From: CAKRJP01 sp963658085
GTDB taxonomy: Bacteria > Bacillota > Clostridia > Lachnospirales > Lachnospiraceae
Assembly (NCBI GenBank): GCA_963658085.1
Contig: CAVKOU010000008.1
Span: forward strand, 1 to 64,000
Direction: 5' to 3'
Length of the DNA: 64,000 nucleotides
In this document: piece by piece, positions 8,638 to 15,680 of the stretch
Layout of the letters: each line of letters starts with the position of its first letter
How positions within the stretch are numbered: position 1 is the stretch's first letter
Translations under genes and position numbers: made by a program
The notes under the pieces: model-generated
What the model saw: the letters and a program-made list of their open reading frames with translations, nothing else
What the model was told of the DNA's origin: nothing
Databases searched by the model: none

Positions 8638-9558
8638 TTAAAGGACATCATCCCATGTAAGAGCCTCTCCTGTATAAATGCTCTTTACCTGATCTACACT
8701 AAGCTCATCGATGGTGTTGTTCTTGTTTACAATAACCGCGATTCCATCGGTAGCGATTACAGTTGCTTCAAGTTCAGAAGCCTCATCATCCTTAAGTTCA
8801 CGAGATGCCATTCCGATATCGTAGCTTCCGTCGATGGTAGATGTCATACCTGTTGTAGAATCGGTTGTCTGTAACTCAATTTCTGCATTTGGATTTACAT
8901 CTTTGTAAGCCTCGATCAGTTTCTCCATAACCGGTGATACAGAAGAAGATCCTCCTACAACTGCTTTTCCGGAAGGAGCAGATCCTGCATAATCCTCAAC
9001 ATCATCCACTGCAATATAGCCGTTCTCCTCAACTACTGCCTGTCCCTCTGTACTCATGATAAAGTCGATGAAATCCTTTGCTACTTCATTATCAAGATCA
9101 GCCTTTGTTGCAATGTTGAAAGGTCTTGATACCTTGTAGTCTCCACTCTTGATATTCTCAGCTGTTGCCTCAGCTCCATCGATCTTAAGAGCTTTTACGC
9201 TATCATCCAAAGAACCAAGAGATACATATCCAATTGCATAGTCATCTCCTGCTACTGTTGTAAGCATTACAGATGTGCTATTTGTGATCTGTGCATCCTC
9301 TGTAGTGTTATCTACTTTATTTCCATCTGCATCTTTCTCTTCGATACCAAATAACTCGATAAATGCTCCTCTTGTTCCAGAACCGTCTTCTCTTGAAACG
9401 ATGGTAATATCTGAAGATGTATCAAAATCTCCGGAAGCTTCTGTTTCTGCTGCACTAGAATCTGTATCTGTAGAATCAGATGAATTTCCACATCCGACTG
9501 CCATTCCTGCTACCATTGTTGCAACTGCCATTAATGCGATAAACTTTTTCATTTTCAT
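8638..9558 (-). CDS. pstS: Phosphate-binding lipoprotein PstS with circularly permuted domain order
   Basis: Extracellular phosphate-binding protein of the Pst importer. The start at 9558 follows AAGGAG and opens a lipoprotein signal ending in the lipobox GMAVGC. After a Ser/Asp/Thr-rich linker the first half reads ITIVSREDGSGTRGAF ... AIGYVSLGSL ... VSRPFNIATK ... DFIMSTEGQ, which in ordinary PstS is the C-terminal half. The second half reads VGGSSSVSPVMEKLIEAY ... DIGMASRELKD ... DGIAVIVNKNN ... DQVKSIYTGEALTWDDVL, normally the N-terminal half; the protein ends exactly where the normal chain continues into 'ITVISREEGSGTR'. All phosphate-site motifs (GSSSVSP, SRE, GSGTR) are present, so it should still fold and bind. 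First gene of the pst-pho operon. Confidence 0.93.
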   Translation of the reverse strand: MKMKKFIALMAVATMVAGMAVGCGNSSDSTDTDSSAAETEASGDFDTSSDITIVSREDGSGTRGAFIELFGIEEKDADGNKVDNTTEDAQITNSTSVMLTTVAGDDYAIGYVSLGSLDDSVKALKIDGAEATAENIKSGDYKVSRPFNIATKADLDNEVAKDFIDFIMSTEGQAVVEENGYIAVDDVEDYAGSAPSGKAVVGGSSSVSPVMEKLIEAYKDVNPNAEIELQTTDSTTGMTSTIDGSYDIGMASRELKDDEASELEATVIATDGIAVIVNKNNTIDELSVDQVKSIYTGEALTWDDVL

Positions 9559-9656
9559 TTTTGAATTTTCTCCTTTTTTATCTTCTTTCACTTCTTGCAC
9601 CTCATGTGCACAAGAGATATGTTATCGGAGAAATGTAAAATCCAAAATCTTCTCTA

Positions 9657-9673
9657 AGTTAAAACTCTGTAAA
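9657..9673 (-). promoter_or_regulatory. Possible Pho box upstream of pstS
   Basis: On the minus strand TTTACA, 5 nt, TTAACT form two TTnACA-like half sites with an 11-bp period, the arrangement bound by PhoP/PhoB-type regulators in Firmicutes. A further GTTACAAA lies about 30 bp upstream (9698-9705). The sites lie about 100 nt before the pstS start codon, in the spacer shared with the divergent methyltransferase gene. The core promoter could not be assigned with certainty. Confidence 0.4.
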
Positions 9674-9813
9674 CTCTCAAAAAATACTTGCATCCTATTT
9701 GTAACTGCATTTTGAAAGATAATGGGTTACTTTTCTTTCGAAAACAGATATAATGAAGTGATAAATATTATAGAAGATAAAATCATGATATACGTTGAAA
9801 GGAATTTATAGAT

Positions 9814-10677
9814 ATGTGGATTGCAGACGGATGGAAAGATTATGAAGTAATTGATTGCAGTAAAGGAGAAAAATTAGAACGTTGGGGAGACTATCTTTTA
9901 GTCCGCCCGGACCCTCAGGTAATCTGGGATACTCCAAAGACAGAAAAAGGCTGGAAGCACATGAACGGTCACTATCACCGCAGCAAAAAAGGCGGCGGCG
10001 AATGGGAATTCTTTGATCTCCCGGAACAGTGGCAAATTCATTATGGTGAATTAACCTTTAATTTGAAACCATTTAGTTTTAAACACACCGGGCTGTTTCC
10101 GGAACAAGCTACCAACTGGGACTGGTTTGGAAATAAAATCAAGAATGCAAACAGACCTATTAAAGTACTGAATTTATTTGCTTACACAGGAGGCGCCACT
10201 TTGGCCGCAGCTGCTGCCGGTGCTCATGTTACTCACGTAGATGCCTCCAAGGGCATGGTTGCCTGGGCGAAAGAAAACGCAGCTTCTTCCGGCCTGTCTG
10301 ACAAGCCAATCCGTTGGTTAGTCGATGACTGTGTGAAATTTGTAGAAAGGGAAATCCGCAGAGGCAATCACTACGATGCCATCATTATGGATCCTCCTTC
10401 CTATGGAAGAGGCCCTAAAGGAGAGATCTGGAAAATCGAGGACATGATTCACGATCTGATCAAACTGTGTACCAAGATTCTTTCCGATGATCCCCTGTTT
10501 TTCCTGGTAAATTCTTATACAACAGGTCTGGCCCCGGCAGTATTGACTTACATGATTTCCACAGAACTAAAAAAATATGACGGTCATGTAGATTCTCAGG
10601 AAATCGGACTTCCGGTTACTCATTCCGGATTAGTTCTTCCCTGTGGTGCTTCAGGAAGATGGGAATCCAACCATTAA
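9814..10677 (+). CDS. Class I SAM-dependent rRNA methyltransferase (RlmI/RlmK-like)
   Basis: A 287-residue methyltransferase related to the catalytic part of the RlmI/RlmK 23S rRNA methyltransferases. The SAM-binding motif I is VLNLFAYTGGATLAAAAAGA, followed by the acidic residue in VTHVDASKGMV and the catalytic-type motif IIMDPPSYGRGPKGEIWK. The N-terminal 90 residues form the beta-rich segment seen in this family (WIADGWKDYEVIDCSKGEKLERWG). The ATG follows AAAGGAAT. A promoter with TTACTT and TATAAT lies about 60 nt upstream (near 9727-9754). It is transcribed divergently from the pst operon and ends in a strong terminator. The methylated base cannot be told from sequence. Confidence 0.85.
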   Translation: MWIADGWKDYEVIDCSKGEKLERWGDYLLVRPDPQVIWDTPKTEKGWKHMNGHYHRSKKGGGEWEFFDLPEQWQIHYGELTFNLKPFSFKHTGLFPEQATNWDWFGNKIKNANRPIKVLNLFAYTGGATLAAAAAGAHVTHVDASKGMVAWAKENAASSGLSDKPIRWLVDDCVKFVEREIRRGNHYDAIIMDPPSYGRGPKGEIWKIEDMIHDLIKLCTKILSDDPLFFLVNSYTTGLAPAVLTYMISTELKKYDGHVDSQEIGLPVTHSGLVLPCGASGRWESNH

Positions 10678-10689
10678 GTATATTATTAA

Positions 10690-10727
10690 AAAAGTCAGAG
10701 GGAATCCTAACATTCCCTCTGACTTTT
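10690..10727 (+). terminator. Bidirectional rho-independent terminator
   Basis: A perfect 16-bp stem, AAAAGTCAGAGGGAAT / ATTCCCTCTGACTTTT, with a 6-nt loop and TTTTTTG on the plus side. It serves the methyltransferase gene and, by symmetry, may also stop leftward transcription from the HAD gene at 10768. Confidence 0.9.
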
Positions 10728-10767
10728 TTGTTGTCATCTTATCTTTTATCGTTTTCATTTTACAGCT

Positions 10768-11448
10768 TCATTTTATAAAAGCTTCTTTATCCCTTTCCAA
10801 TTCCTCCAGAATCGGGATTACCTCCAAAAGGCTCTTACATTTTCTATAAGCTAACTTCACGATTTCCTCCGGTGGTTCTATAAGATCCGGCACCAATATA
10901 GGAATCGTTCCCGCACCATAAGCAGCCTTAATCCCAGCCACCGCATCCTCTAACGCCATACATTCAGCGGGGGCCATTCCAAGAAGCTTCGCCCCTCTTA
11001 GGTAAATCTCCGGATCTGGTTTGGAATGGGTCACCATATCTCCCGTGACCATGCCATCAAAATAATCCAAAATTCCCAAACTTCCCAGGGTATTGCTAGC
11101 ATATTCTTTTCTGGAAGATGTAGTAAGAGCCATGGAAAGCCCCTTCGATTTCCCATATTCCAAAAGCTCCCTTGCCCCTTCTTTTATAGGAACTCCGTCT
11201 TTTGCAATTTCATAAAAGGCTTCACTGGCCTTTACCGCAAATTCCTCGCAGGGAAAATCTTTTCCCAGATGCTCCTTAAAATAAAGATCTCTCCCTGCCC
11301 GGTTTACACCAAGAAGGGGATAGATAATCTGATCCATCCCCTGATAGCCCATTCTTTCTCCTGCAATTTTCCAAGACTGTTGAACAATCCGTTCCGAATC
11401 AATCAACAATCCATCCATATCAAATAAAAGTCCTCGAACCCTATTCAA
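10768..11448 (-). CDS. HAD-superfamily phosphatase, beta-phosphoglucomutase-like
   Basis: A 226-residue hydrolase with the HAD motifs: motif I LFDMDGLLIDSE, motif II ALTTSS, motif III Lys in THSKPDPEIYL and motif IV ALEDAVAGIKAAYGAG. The helical cap between motif I and II is the four-helix type of the Gph/PgmB subfamily. The frame is open to 11493, but a TTG at 11448 has AAAGGGAA at the right distance and gives MNRVRGLLFDMDG; it overlaps the end of the preceding small ORF by 8 nt, implying coupled translation. The substrate is unknown; sugar phosphates are typical of the subfamily. Confidence 0.85.
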   Translation of the reverse strand: MNRVRGLLFDMDGLLIDSERIVQQSWKIAGERMGYQGMDQIIYPLLGVNRAGRDLYFKEHLGKDFPCEEFAVKASEAFYEIAKDGVPIKEGARELLEYGKSKGLSMALTTSSRKEYASNTLGSLGILDYFDGMVTGDMVTHSKPDPEIYLRGAKLLGMAPAECMALEDAVAGIKAAYGAGTIPILVPDLIEPPEEIVKLAYRKCKSLLEVIPILEELERDKEAFIK

Positions 11449-11605
11449 ACTCAATTCCCTTTCCGAGAGCATCCTTAAGATAAGAAGAAACATCTTCCAA
11501 TTTTTTCAAAATTTCCATCTTCTCTTCAAACTCTTCTCCCGTCATGTCTTTATTTACCAACGCCTGCTGAATATGTTTTACTTCTTTAATAAGATCTTGT
11601 GTCAT
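11441..11605 (-). CDS. Small hypothetical protein upstream of HAD phosphatase
   Basis: A 54-residue ORF starting MTQDLIKEVKHIQQAL after GGAGG, 8 nt from the ATG. It is highly charged and entirely helical in appearance (EEFEEKMEILKKLEDVSSYLKDAL), ending GKGIEFE. No known domain is recognised. Its stop codon overlaps the start of the HAD gene, so the two form a short leftward operon. It may be a partner or a translational coupler. The strong ribosome binding site supports it being real. Confidence 0.6.
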   Translation of the reverse strand: MTQDLIKEVKHIQQALVNKDMTGEEFEEKMEILKKLEDVSSYLKDALGKGIEFE

Positions 11606-11772
11606 AACCATGCCCTCCTCTTTTTTTCTAGTATACCATAGCAAAAAGCGGATGGAACGATTACTTTTGATTGTTAATAAGAAAAATGAATTTCTACTGC
11701 TTCTGTTTTATCCCTTATGTTACAATACATAATCATAGGCTTTGCCTTTTAAATAATATGAGGTTTATTATC

Positions 11773-12420
11773 ATGAGTACTACAAAAAAACAGCAACTGG
11801 CTCTTGCAGTCATTGATCGTTTAAAAAAAGAATATCCCCACACCACCTGCACCCTTGATTATACAGAGGCCTGGAAATTACTGGTCAGTGTCCGTCTTGC
11901 CGCCCAGTGCACCGATGCCAGGGTAAATGTTGTCGTTCAGGAGCTTTTCGCTAAATATCCAGATATCACTTCCCTTGCCGAGGCAACTCCGGAAGAAATC
12001 GAAGAAATCGTTCGCCCCTGTGGATTGGGAAAAAGCAAGGCCAGAGATATCAATGCCTGCATGCGGATGCTGCAGGATGAATTTGACGGAAAAGTTCCAC
12101 GGGATTTAAATACCCTTCTAAAGCTTCCCGGTGTAGGCAGGAAAAGTGCCAACCTAATTATGGGAGATGTCTACGGCGAACCAGCCATCGTCACAGACAC
12201 TCATTGCATTCGCTTAAGCAACCGCATCGGTCTGGTGAAGGATACCAAGGACCCTAAGAAAGTTGAAATGGCTCTATGGGATATTATCCCTCCAGAGGAA
12301 AGTAACGATTTTTGCCACCGCATGGTGGATCACGGTCGGGAAGTCTGTACAGCAAGGACCACTCCCCACTGCGAGAAATGTTGTTTGTCAGATCTATGCG
12401 AAAGAAACGGTGTAGATTAA
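11773..12420 (+). CDS. nth: Endonuclease III (DNA glycosylase/AP lyase)
   Basis: Removes oxidised pyrimidines and cleaves abasic sites in base excision repair. The 215-residue protein has the helix-hairpin-helix LLKLPGVGRKSANLIMGDVYG with the catalytic Lys, the catalytic Asp in AIVTDTHCIRLSNRIGL, and the C-terminal [4Fe-4S] loop CTARTTPHCEKCCLSDLC. The ATG at 11773 (MSTTKKQQLALAV) is preceded by GAGG; upstream in-frame ATGs lack a site. The first motif reads SVRLAAQCTDARVN, where 'LSAQTTD' is usual, a mild variation. The terminator begins within the last codons. Confidence 0.95.
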   Translation: MSTTKKQQLALAVIDRLKKEYPHTTCTLDYTEAWKLLVSVRLAAQCTDARVNVVVQELFAKYPDITSLAEATPEEIEEIVRPCGLGKSKARDINACMRMLQDEFDGKVPRDLNTLLKLPGVGRKSANLIMGDVYGEPAIVTDTHCIRLSNRIGLVKDTKDPKKVEMALWDIIPPEESNDFCHRMVDHGREVCTARTTPHCEKCCLSDLCERNGVD

Positions 12421-12437
12421 TCCACACCGTTTCTTTT
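12401..12437 (+). terminator. Terminator overlapping the nth stop codon
   Basis: Stem AAAGAAACGGTGT / ACACCGTTTCTTT around the TAA, followed by a short T-run. The repair gene and its terminator therefore share sequence. Confidence 0.8.
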
Positions 12438-12505
12438 TGTAACTATTCAGAATCCTATTTACAAAATAATCTCTACGTAGCTTTTCTTCCTTGATTTCCC
12501 AAAAT

Positions 12506-12742
12506 CTATTGATTCATATTCTTCAAAGCTTCTACAAATTCCAAATCATCGGCTTTCACTTTCAGATTCGAGCAATACTCTTTTCCCTCCGGTGTCTTTA
12601 CACTAATCTCGATGATAGTTCCCTCCACAATGGCCTCCTGAGATACCGCCTTTAAAAACATAGGGAACTTCGGATGATTTCTCTGAAATGTAGCCAGTCC
12701 ACTTTGGATCTTCTGTAACATTGCTATCTGATTAAAATTCAT
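12506..12742 (-). CDS. Conserved hypothetical protein, 78 residues
   Basis: Starts MNFNQIAMLQKIQSGLATFQRNHPKFPMFLKAV and continues with a beta-rich half (IVEGTIIEISVKTPEGKEYCSNLKVKADDLEFVEAL). The ATG follows AGGAGTAAATTC. An N-terminal amphipathic helix plus small beta sheet is suggested. It carries no signal peptide or membrane segment and no domain I can name. It is isolated: nth converges on it, and a 400-bp gene-free region with a candidate small RNA lies behind it. Confidence 0.65.
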   Translation of the reverse strand: MNFNQIAMLQKIQSGLATFQRNHPKFPMFLKAVSQEAIVEGTIIEISVKTPEGKEYCSNLKVKADDLEFVEALKNMNQ

Positions 12743-12957
12743 GAATTTACTCCTCTCATTTCATGTTGGTATATTTCTTTTTCTATGGCTAAAACTTCGC
12801 CGGTAAAAAGATTATAGCATCCCTTTCCCCTTTTGTGTTATTAACTCTCTATAAAAGAAATCCCAGTTTATATTTTCTTAAGTCGCCCTTAAGACTTTTT
12901 CGATTTCTTTAAGAGTTTTAACATACTTTGGACATAATTCTTCTATATACTAATACT

Positions 12958-13110
12958 CAGATAGTTGATACACAATCAATCAACTATCCCCCCTCATAAA
13001 GTTGTACTCCTAATAAGGAGTACACTTTACTCTCATTCCTTTAGATAACTATAACAACAACAAGAAACCGTCAGCTTCGGCTGACGGTTTCTTGTTGTCT
13101 TTCTTTTTTT
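12958..13110 (+). ncRNA. Candidate small RNA A (5' hairpin, C-run, second hairpin, UUCG terminator)
   Basis: Within the 400-bp gene-free stretch 12743-13142. A promoter-like TTGGAC, 17 nt, TAATAC lies at 12928-12956. The predicted RNA opens with a perfect 10-bp hairpin (GATAGTTGAT/ATCAACTATC, 12960-12988). A run of six C follows (12988-12993, CCCCCCTC), then a second hairpin (TGTACTCCT/AGGAGTACA, 13003-13024) holding both a Shine-Dalgarno-like and an anti-Shine-Dalgarno sequence. It ends in a perfect 19-bp stem with TTCG loop (13057-13098) and CTTTCTTTTTTT. No ORF with a ribosome binding site is present. The exposed C-run suggests base-pairing with ribosome binding sites. Upstream of 12928 I see nothing but AT-rich spacer. 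Confidence 0.5.
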
Positions 13111-13142
13111 AGGAGGAGGAACTCATACGGGATCTTCTCCCT

Positions 13143-14471
13143 CTATAAATTTTCTGATGCAAAAAACTCCCTTGCTAGGCGAATCAAGTATGCCGTATCC
13201 TTTGCTCCCGCGGTCTCATAAGGAGAATGCATCGCTAGTTGCGGCAATCCGATATCTACTGTTCTTACCGGAACCTGAAGAGCCGATAAATTCCCTAAGG
13301 TCGACCCTCCCAAAAGATCTGACCGGTTATGAAAAATCTGATAAGGAATCTCTGCTCTCCGGCATAACATTTTGAAAATCGCTGCAGACACTCCATCGGT
13401 GGTATATTTTTGATTGGCGCTGTATTTCATTACCACACCTTTATTTAAATATGGGCGATTGGTTGGACAGCTCATTTCCGGATAATTCGGATGCACTGCG
13501 TGAGCATTGTCCGCCGATAGGATAAAGCTTCCTGCCAAAAGCCTTCGATATTCGCCCTCCGTTATCCCAAAACTCTCGCAAATCCTAAGAAGAGTATCCA
13601 CAAGAAAAGTAGACGCCGCTCCCTGTCTGGTTCCACTTCCCACTTCCTCATTGTCAAATACCACATGAACCGGGACACATTCTCCCGTTTCTGAGGATAA
13701 AAATCCTTCCAAAGAAGCATAGGCACATTGCAAGTCATCTAACCTTCCACCGGAGATAAATTCTAAGTTCGCACCCCACTGGCTTCCTTGCATGCGATTA
13801 TAAAGGAAAAGGTCACTTCCTAAAATTTCTTCTTCCTTTACGCCGGCAGTTTCTGCTATAAAGGACATAAACTTATGATCTTTACATTCTCCACAGGAAT
13901 ATAATGGAAGCATGTCTTTTTGAACATTGTATTTATAGCCATCATTTGCATTTCGATTCATATGAATGGCCAAATTAGGAATCAGACACAGATCCCGGTC
14001 TACGGATACCAGTTGACTCTTTAGTCCTTCTTTTGTCTGTAGGATGATCCGACCTGCTACGGAAAGGGGACGATCAAACCAGGGAGCCATAAGCATTCCA
14101 CCGTATTTTTCCACATTCAACTTTACATAATGGCCTTCCACGCCCATTTCCGGATGTTCTTTAATCTTAAAAGTAGGAGAATCACTATGACTTGCCATAA
14201 TATGAAAGCCCCCAAATTTTTTCTCCGGAATACGGAATGCTAAAATAGCAGAATCATTTCTTGTGACAAAATATTTTCCACCAAAATGCAGTTCCCAGGA
14301 ATCCTTTTCCGATAGCTTTTCATATCCCTCCTGAAGGAGTCTTGTACACATCTCATTTATACCATGAAAAACACTGGGACTTTTTTCTATAAATCTCAAC
14401 AATCCCCGATTAATTTCCTGATCTTCTTTTGTGATCTGCAAATCTTTTTGATCTAAATCCACTGCATTCAT
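13143..14471 (-). CDS. M18-family aminopeptidase
   Basis: Zinc aminopeptidase of the M18 family (aspartyl aminopeptidase/ApeB type), releasing N-terminal residues from peptides in the cytosol. Metal and catalytic motifs are seen in order: HIMASHSDSPTFKI (His ligand and catalytic Asp), VFDNEEVGSGTRQGA (catalytic Glu), LSADNAHAVHPNY (Asp ligand) and a C-terminal DIGLPQLAMHSPYE (His ligand). At 442 residues it is of normal length. The ATG at 14471 follows AGGGAGACGA and yields MNAVDLDQKDLQ; the longer frame upstream overlaps the fliB end without a site. It lies 19 nt after the FliB-like gene. Confidence 0.93.
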   Translation of the reverse strand: MNAVDLDQKDLQITKEDQEINRGLLRFIEKSPSVFHGINEMCTRLLQEGYEKLSEKDSWELHFGGKYFVTRNDSAILAFRIPEKKFGGFHIMASHSDSPTFKIKEHPEMGVEGHYVKLNVEKYGGMLMAPWFDRPLSVAGRIILQTKEGLKSQLVSVDRDLCLIPNLAIHMNRNANDGYKYNVQKDMLPLYSCGECKDHKFMSFIAETAGVKEEEILGSDLFLYNRMQGSQWGANLEFISGGRLDDLQCAYASLEGFLSSETGECVPVHVVFDNEEVGSGTRQGAASTFLVDTLLRICESFGITEGEYRRLLAGSFILSADNAHAVHPNYPEMSCPTNRPYLNKGVVMKYSANQKYTTDGVSAAIFKMLCRRAEIPYQIFHNRSDLLGGSTLGNLSALQVPVRTVDIGLPQLAMHSPYETAGAKDTAYLIRLAREFFASENL

Positions 14472-14490
14472 CCTATCGTCTCCCTTTCTC

Positions 14491-15633
14491 CTATCGCCAG
14501 GTCTCCACATCTTCCAAATTCGGATCTGAATGTTCCAACTCCCTGGAGTAACGATATACAATCTCCACTACATCCTCATTCGTCAAAGTTCTCTCATTTT
14601 TCACCCATCTGGCCATAAGAAATTCCCGAATAAGCCTGAGACTTACAAAGGCAAGATTCGCTTTGTTCAGAGCCTCCCCATCGTAAACCGCACCACAGAA
14701 GTAAGTGGAAATAAAATAAACCAGAATCTGTTCCTGCTGAATATCCCACTGCACAAACTCCTCTTTCACATAGTGATCAAAATCTCTGGACAAAAGCTCA
14801 TGCTTCTCAAATCCATTTTCAGGATTATTCTTAAAAAGAAGCACCTCCGCCTCGCAGATAAAATCCTCCCACTCATCTCTTAGAAGCTCCAGGTCGTGAA
14901 GCTTTCTGTATAGTCTTTTGGTCTTTTTATACTCTTTGATGCGACAGACGGCATCTTTTTTCTGCTCTTCCCATTTCTTTGAAAAAAAATCGATGGCCTT
15001 ATCTCCCGCATACCGGTCTATAAGCTCCTCACAGGAAAAAAGTTCGCTATTGTTGATCCGTCTCTGAACATCATGAGCCAAGCCCTCCATTAGGAGAAGC
15101 CGTACAGGAATACTAATCTCCCGATTCTGAGCAATATTTAACAGCGCGGTTCTGGTATCTGCCAGAATGAAATAGAGAAAAGGATCGTAGTCATCGTAGG
15201 ATTCCTCACCTTCCTCTTCGTATTCCACAAAAATCACCGGTTCCTGTCGGTTCATGACAATTCTTGCCACCTCCGGACAGGAAAAAGATAATGTCACCTC
15301 GCGAATTCCTTCAAACTCCTCGATATGCCTCGGATAAAGCTTACAGGTCTTGCAAAGAGACTTCTCTCCCAGTTCTGTATACAGATCACAGAGATTCTCC
15401 TGATTTAAAAATGCACATCTTCCATCTTCTGTCCGGCGAAAGGTTCGATCCCACCACCGAACGGAAGTAAGCAAGCGATGACTGATATCCCCGCCTGCCG
15501 TCAACATGGCATTTCCGTATTTTTTTAAGGTTTTGGCATCGATCACAATCTGCCAGCCTGCACAGCAGGTATCCTCACAATCTCCTGCAATGCACTGAAA
15601 TTCGCTATAATAATCCGGAAATGTATATAGCAT
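14491..15633 (-). CDS. fliB: FliB-family protein (flagellin lysine N-methylase-like)
   Basis: The 380-residue protein starts MLYTFPDYYSEFQCIAGDCEDTCCAGW, the signature opening of the FliB family, whose Salmonella member methylates lysines in flagellin. A second Cys cluster, CAFLNQENLCDLY ... SLCKTCKLYPRH, follows; together these could bind an iron-sulfur centre. The C-terminal two thirds is helical without a recognisable SAM-binding Rossmann motif. No flagellar gene lies in the window, and the family is widespread in clostridia without flagella, so the actual substrate may differ. It lies 19 nt upstream of the M18 peptidase gene. Confidence 0.8.
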   Translation of the reverse strand: MLYTFPDYYSEFQCIAGDCEDTCCAGWQIVIDAKTLKKYGNAMLTAGGDISHRLLTSVRWWDRTFRRTEDGRCAFLNQENLCDLYTELGEKSLCKTCKLYPRHIEEFEGIREVTLSFSCPEVARIVMNRQEPVIFVEYEEEGEESYDDYDPFLYFILADTRTALLNIAQNREISIPVRLLLMEGLAHDVQRRINNSELFSCEELIDRYAGDKAIDFFSKKWEEQKKDAVCRIKEYKKTKRLYRKLHDLELLRDEWEDFICEAEVLLFKNNPENGFEKHELLSRDFDHYVKEEFVQWDIQQEQILVYFISTYFCGAVYDGEALNKANLAFVSLRLIREFLMARWVKNERTLTNEDVVEIVYRYSRELEHSDPNLEDVETWR

Positions 15634-15680
15634 AGTTTCCCTTCCTCTCTCTTCTCTTTCAATACTCTTATTTTTATAGA

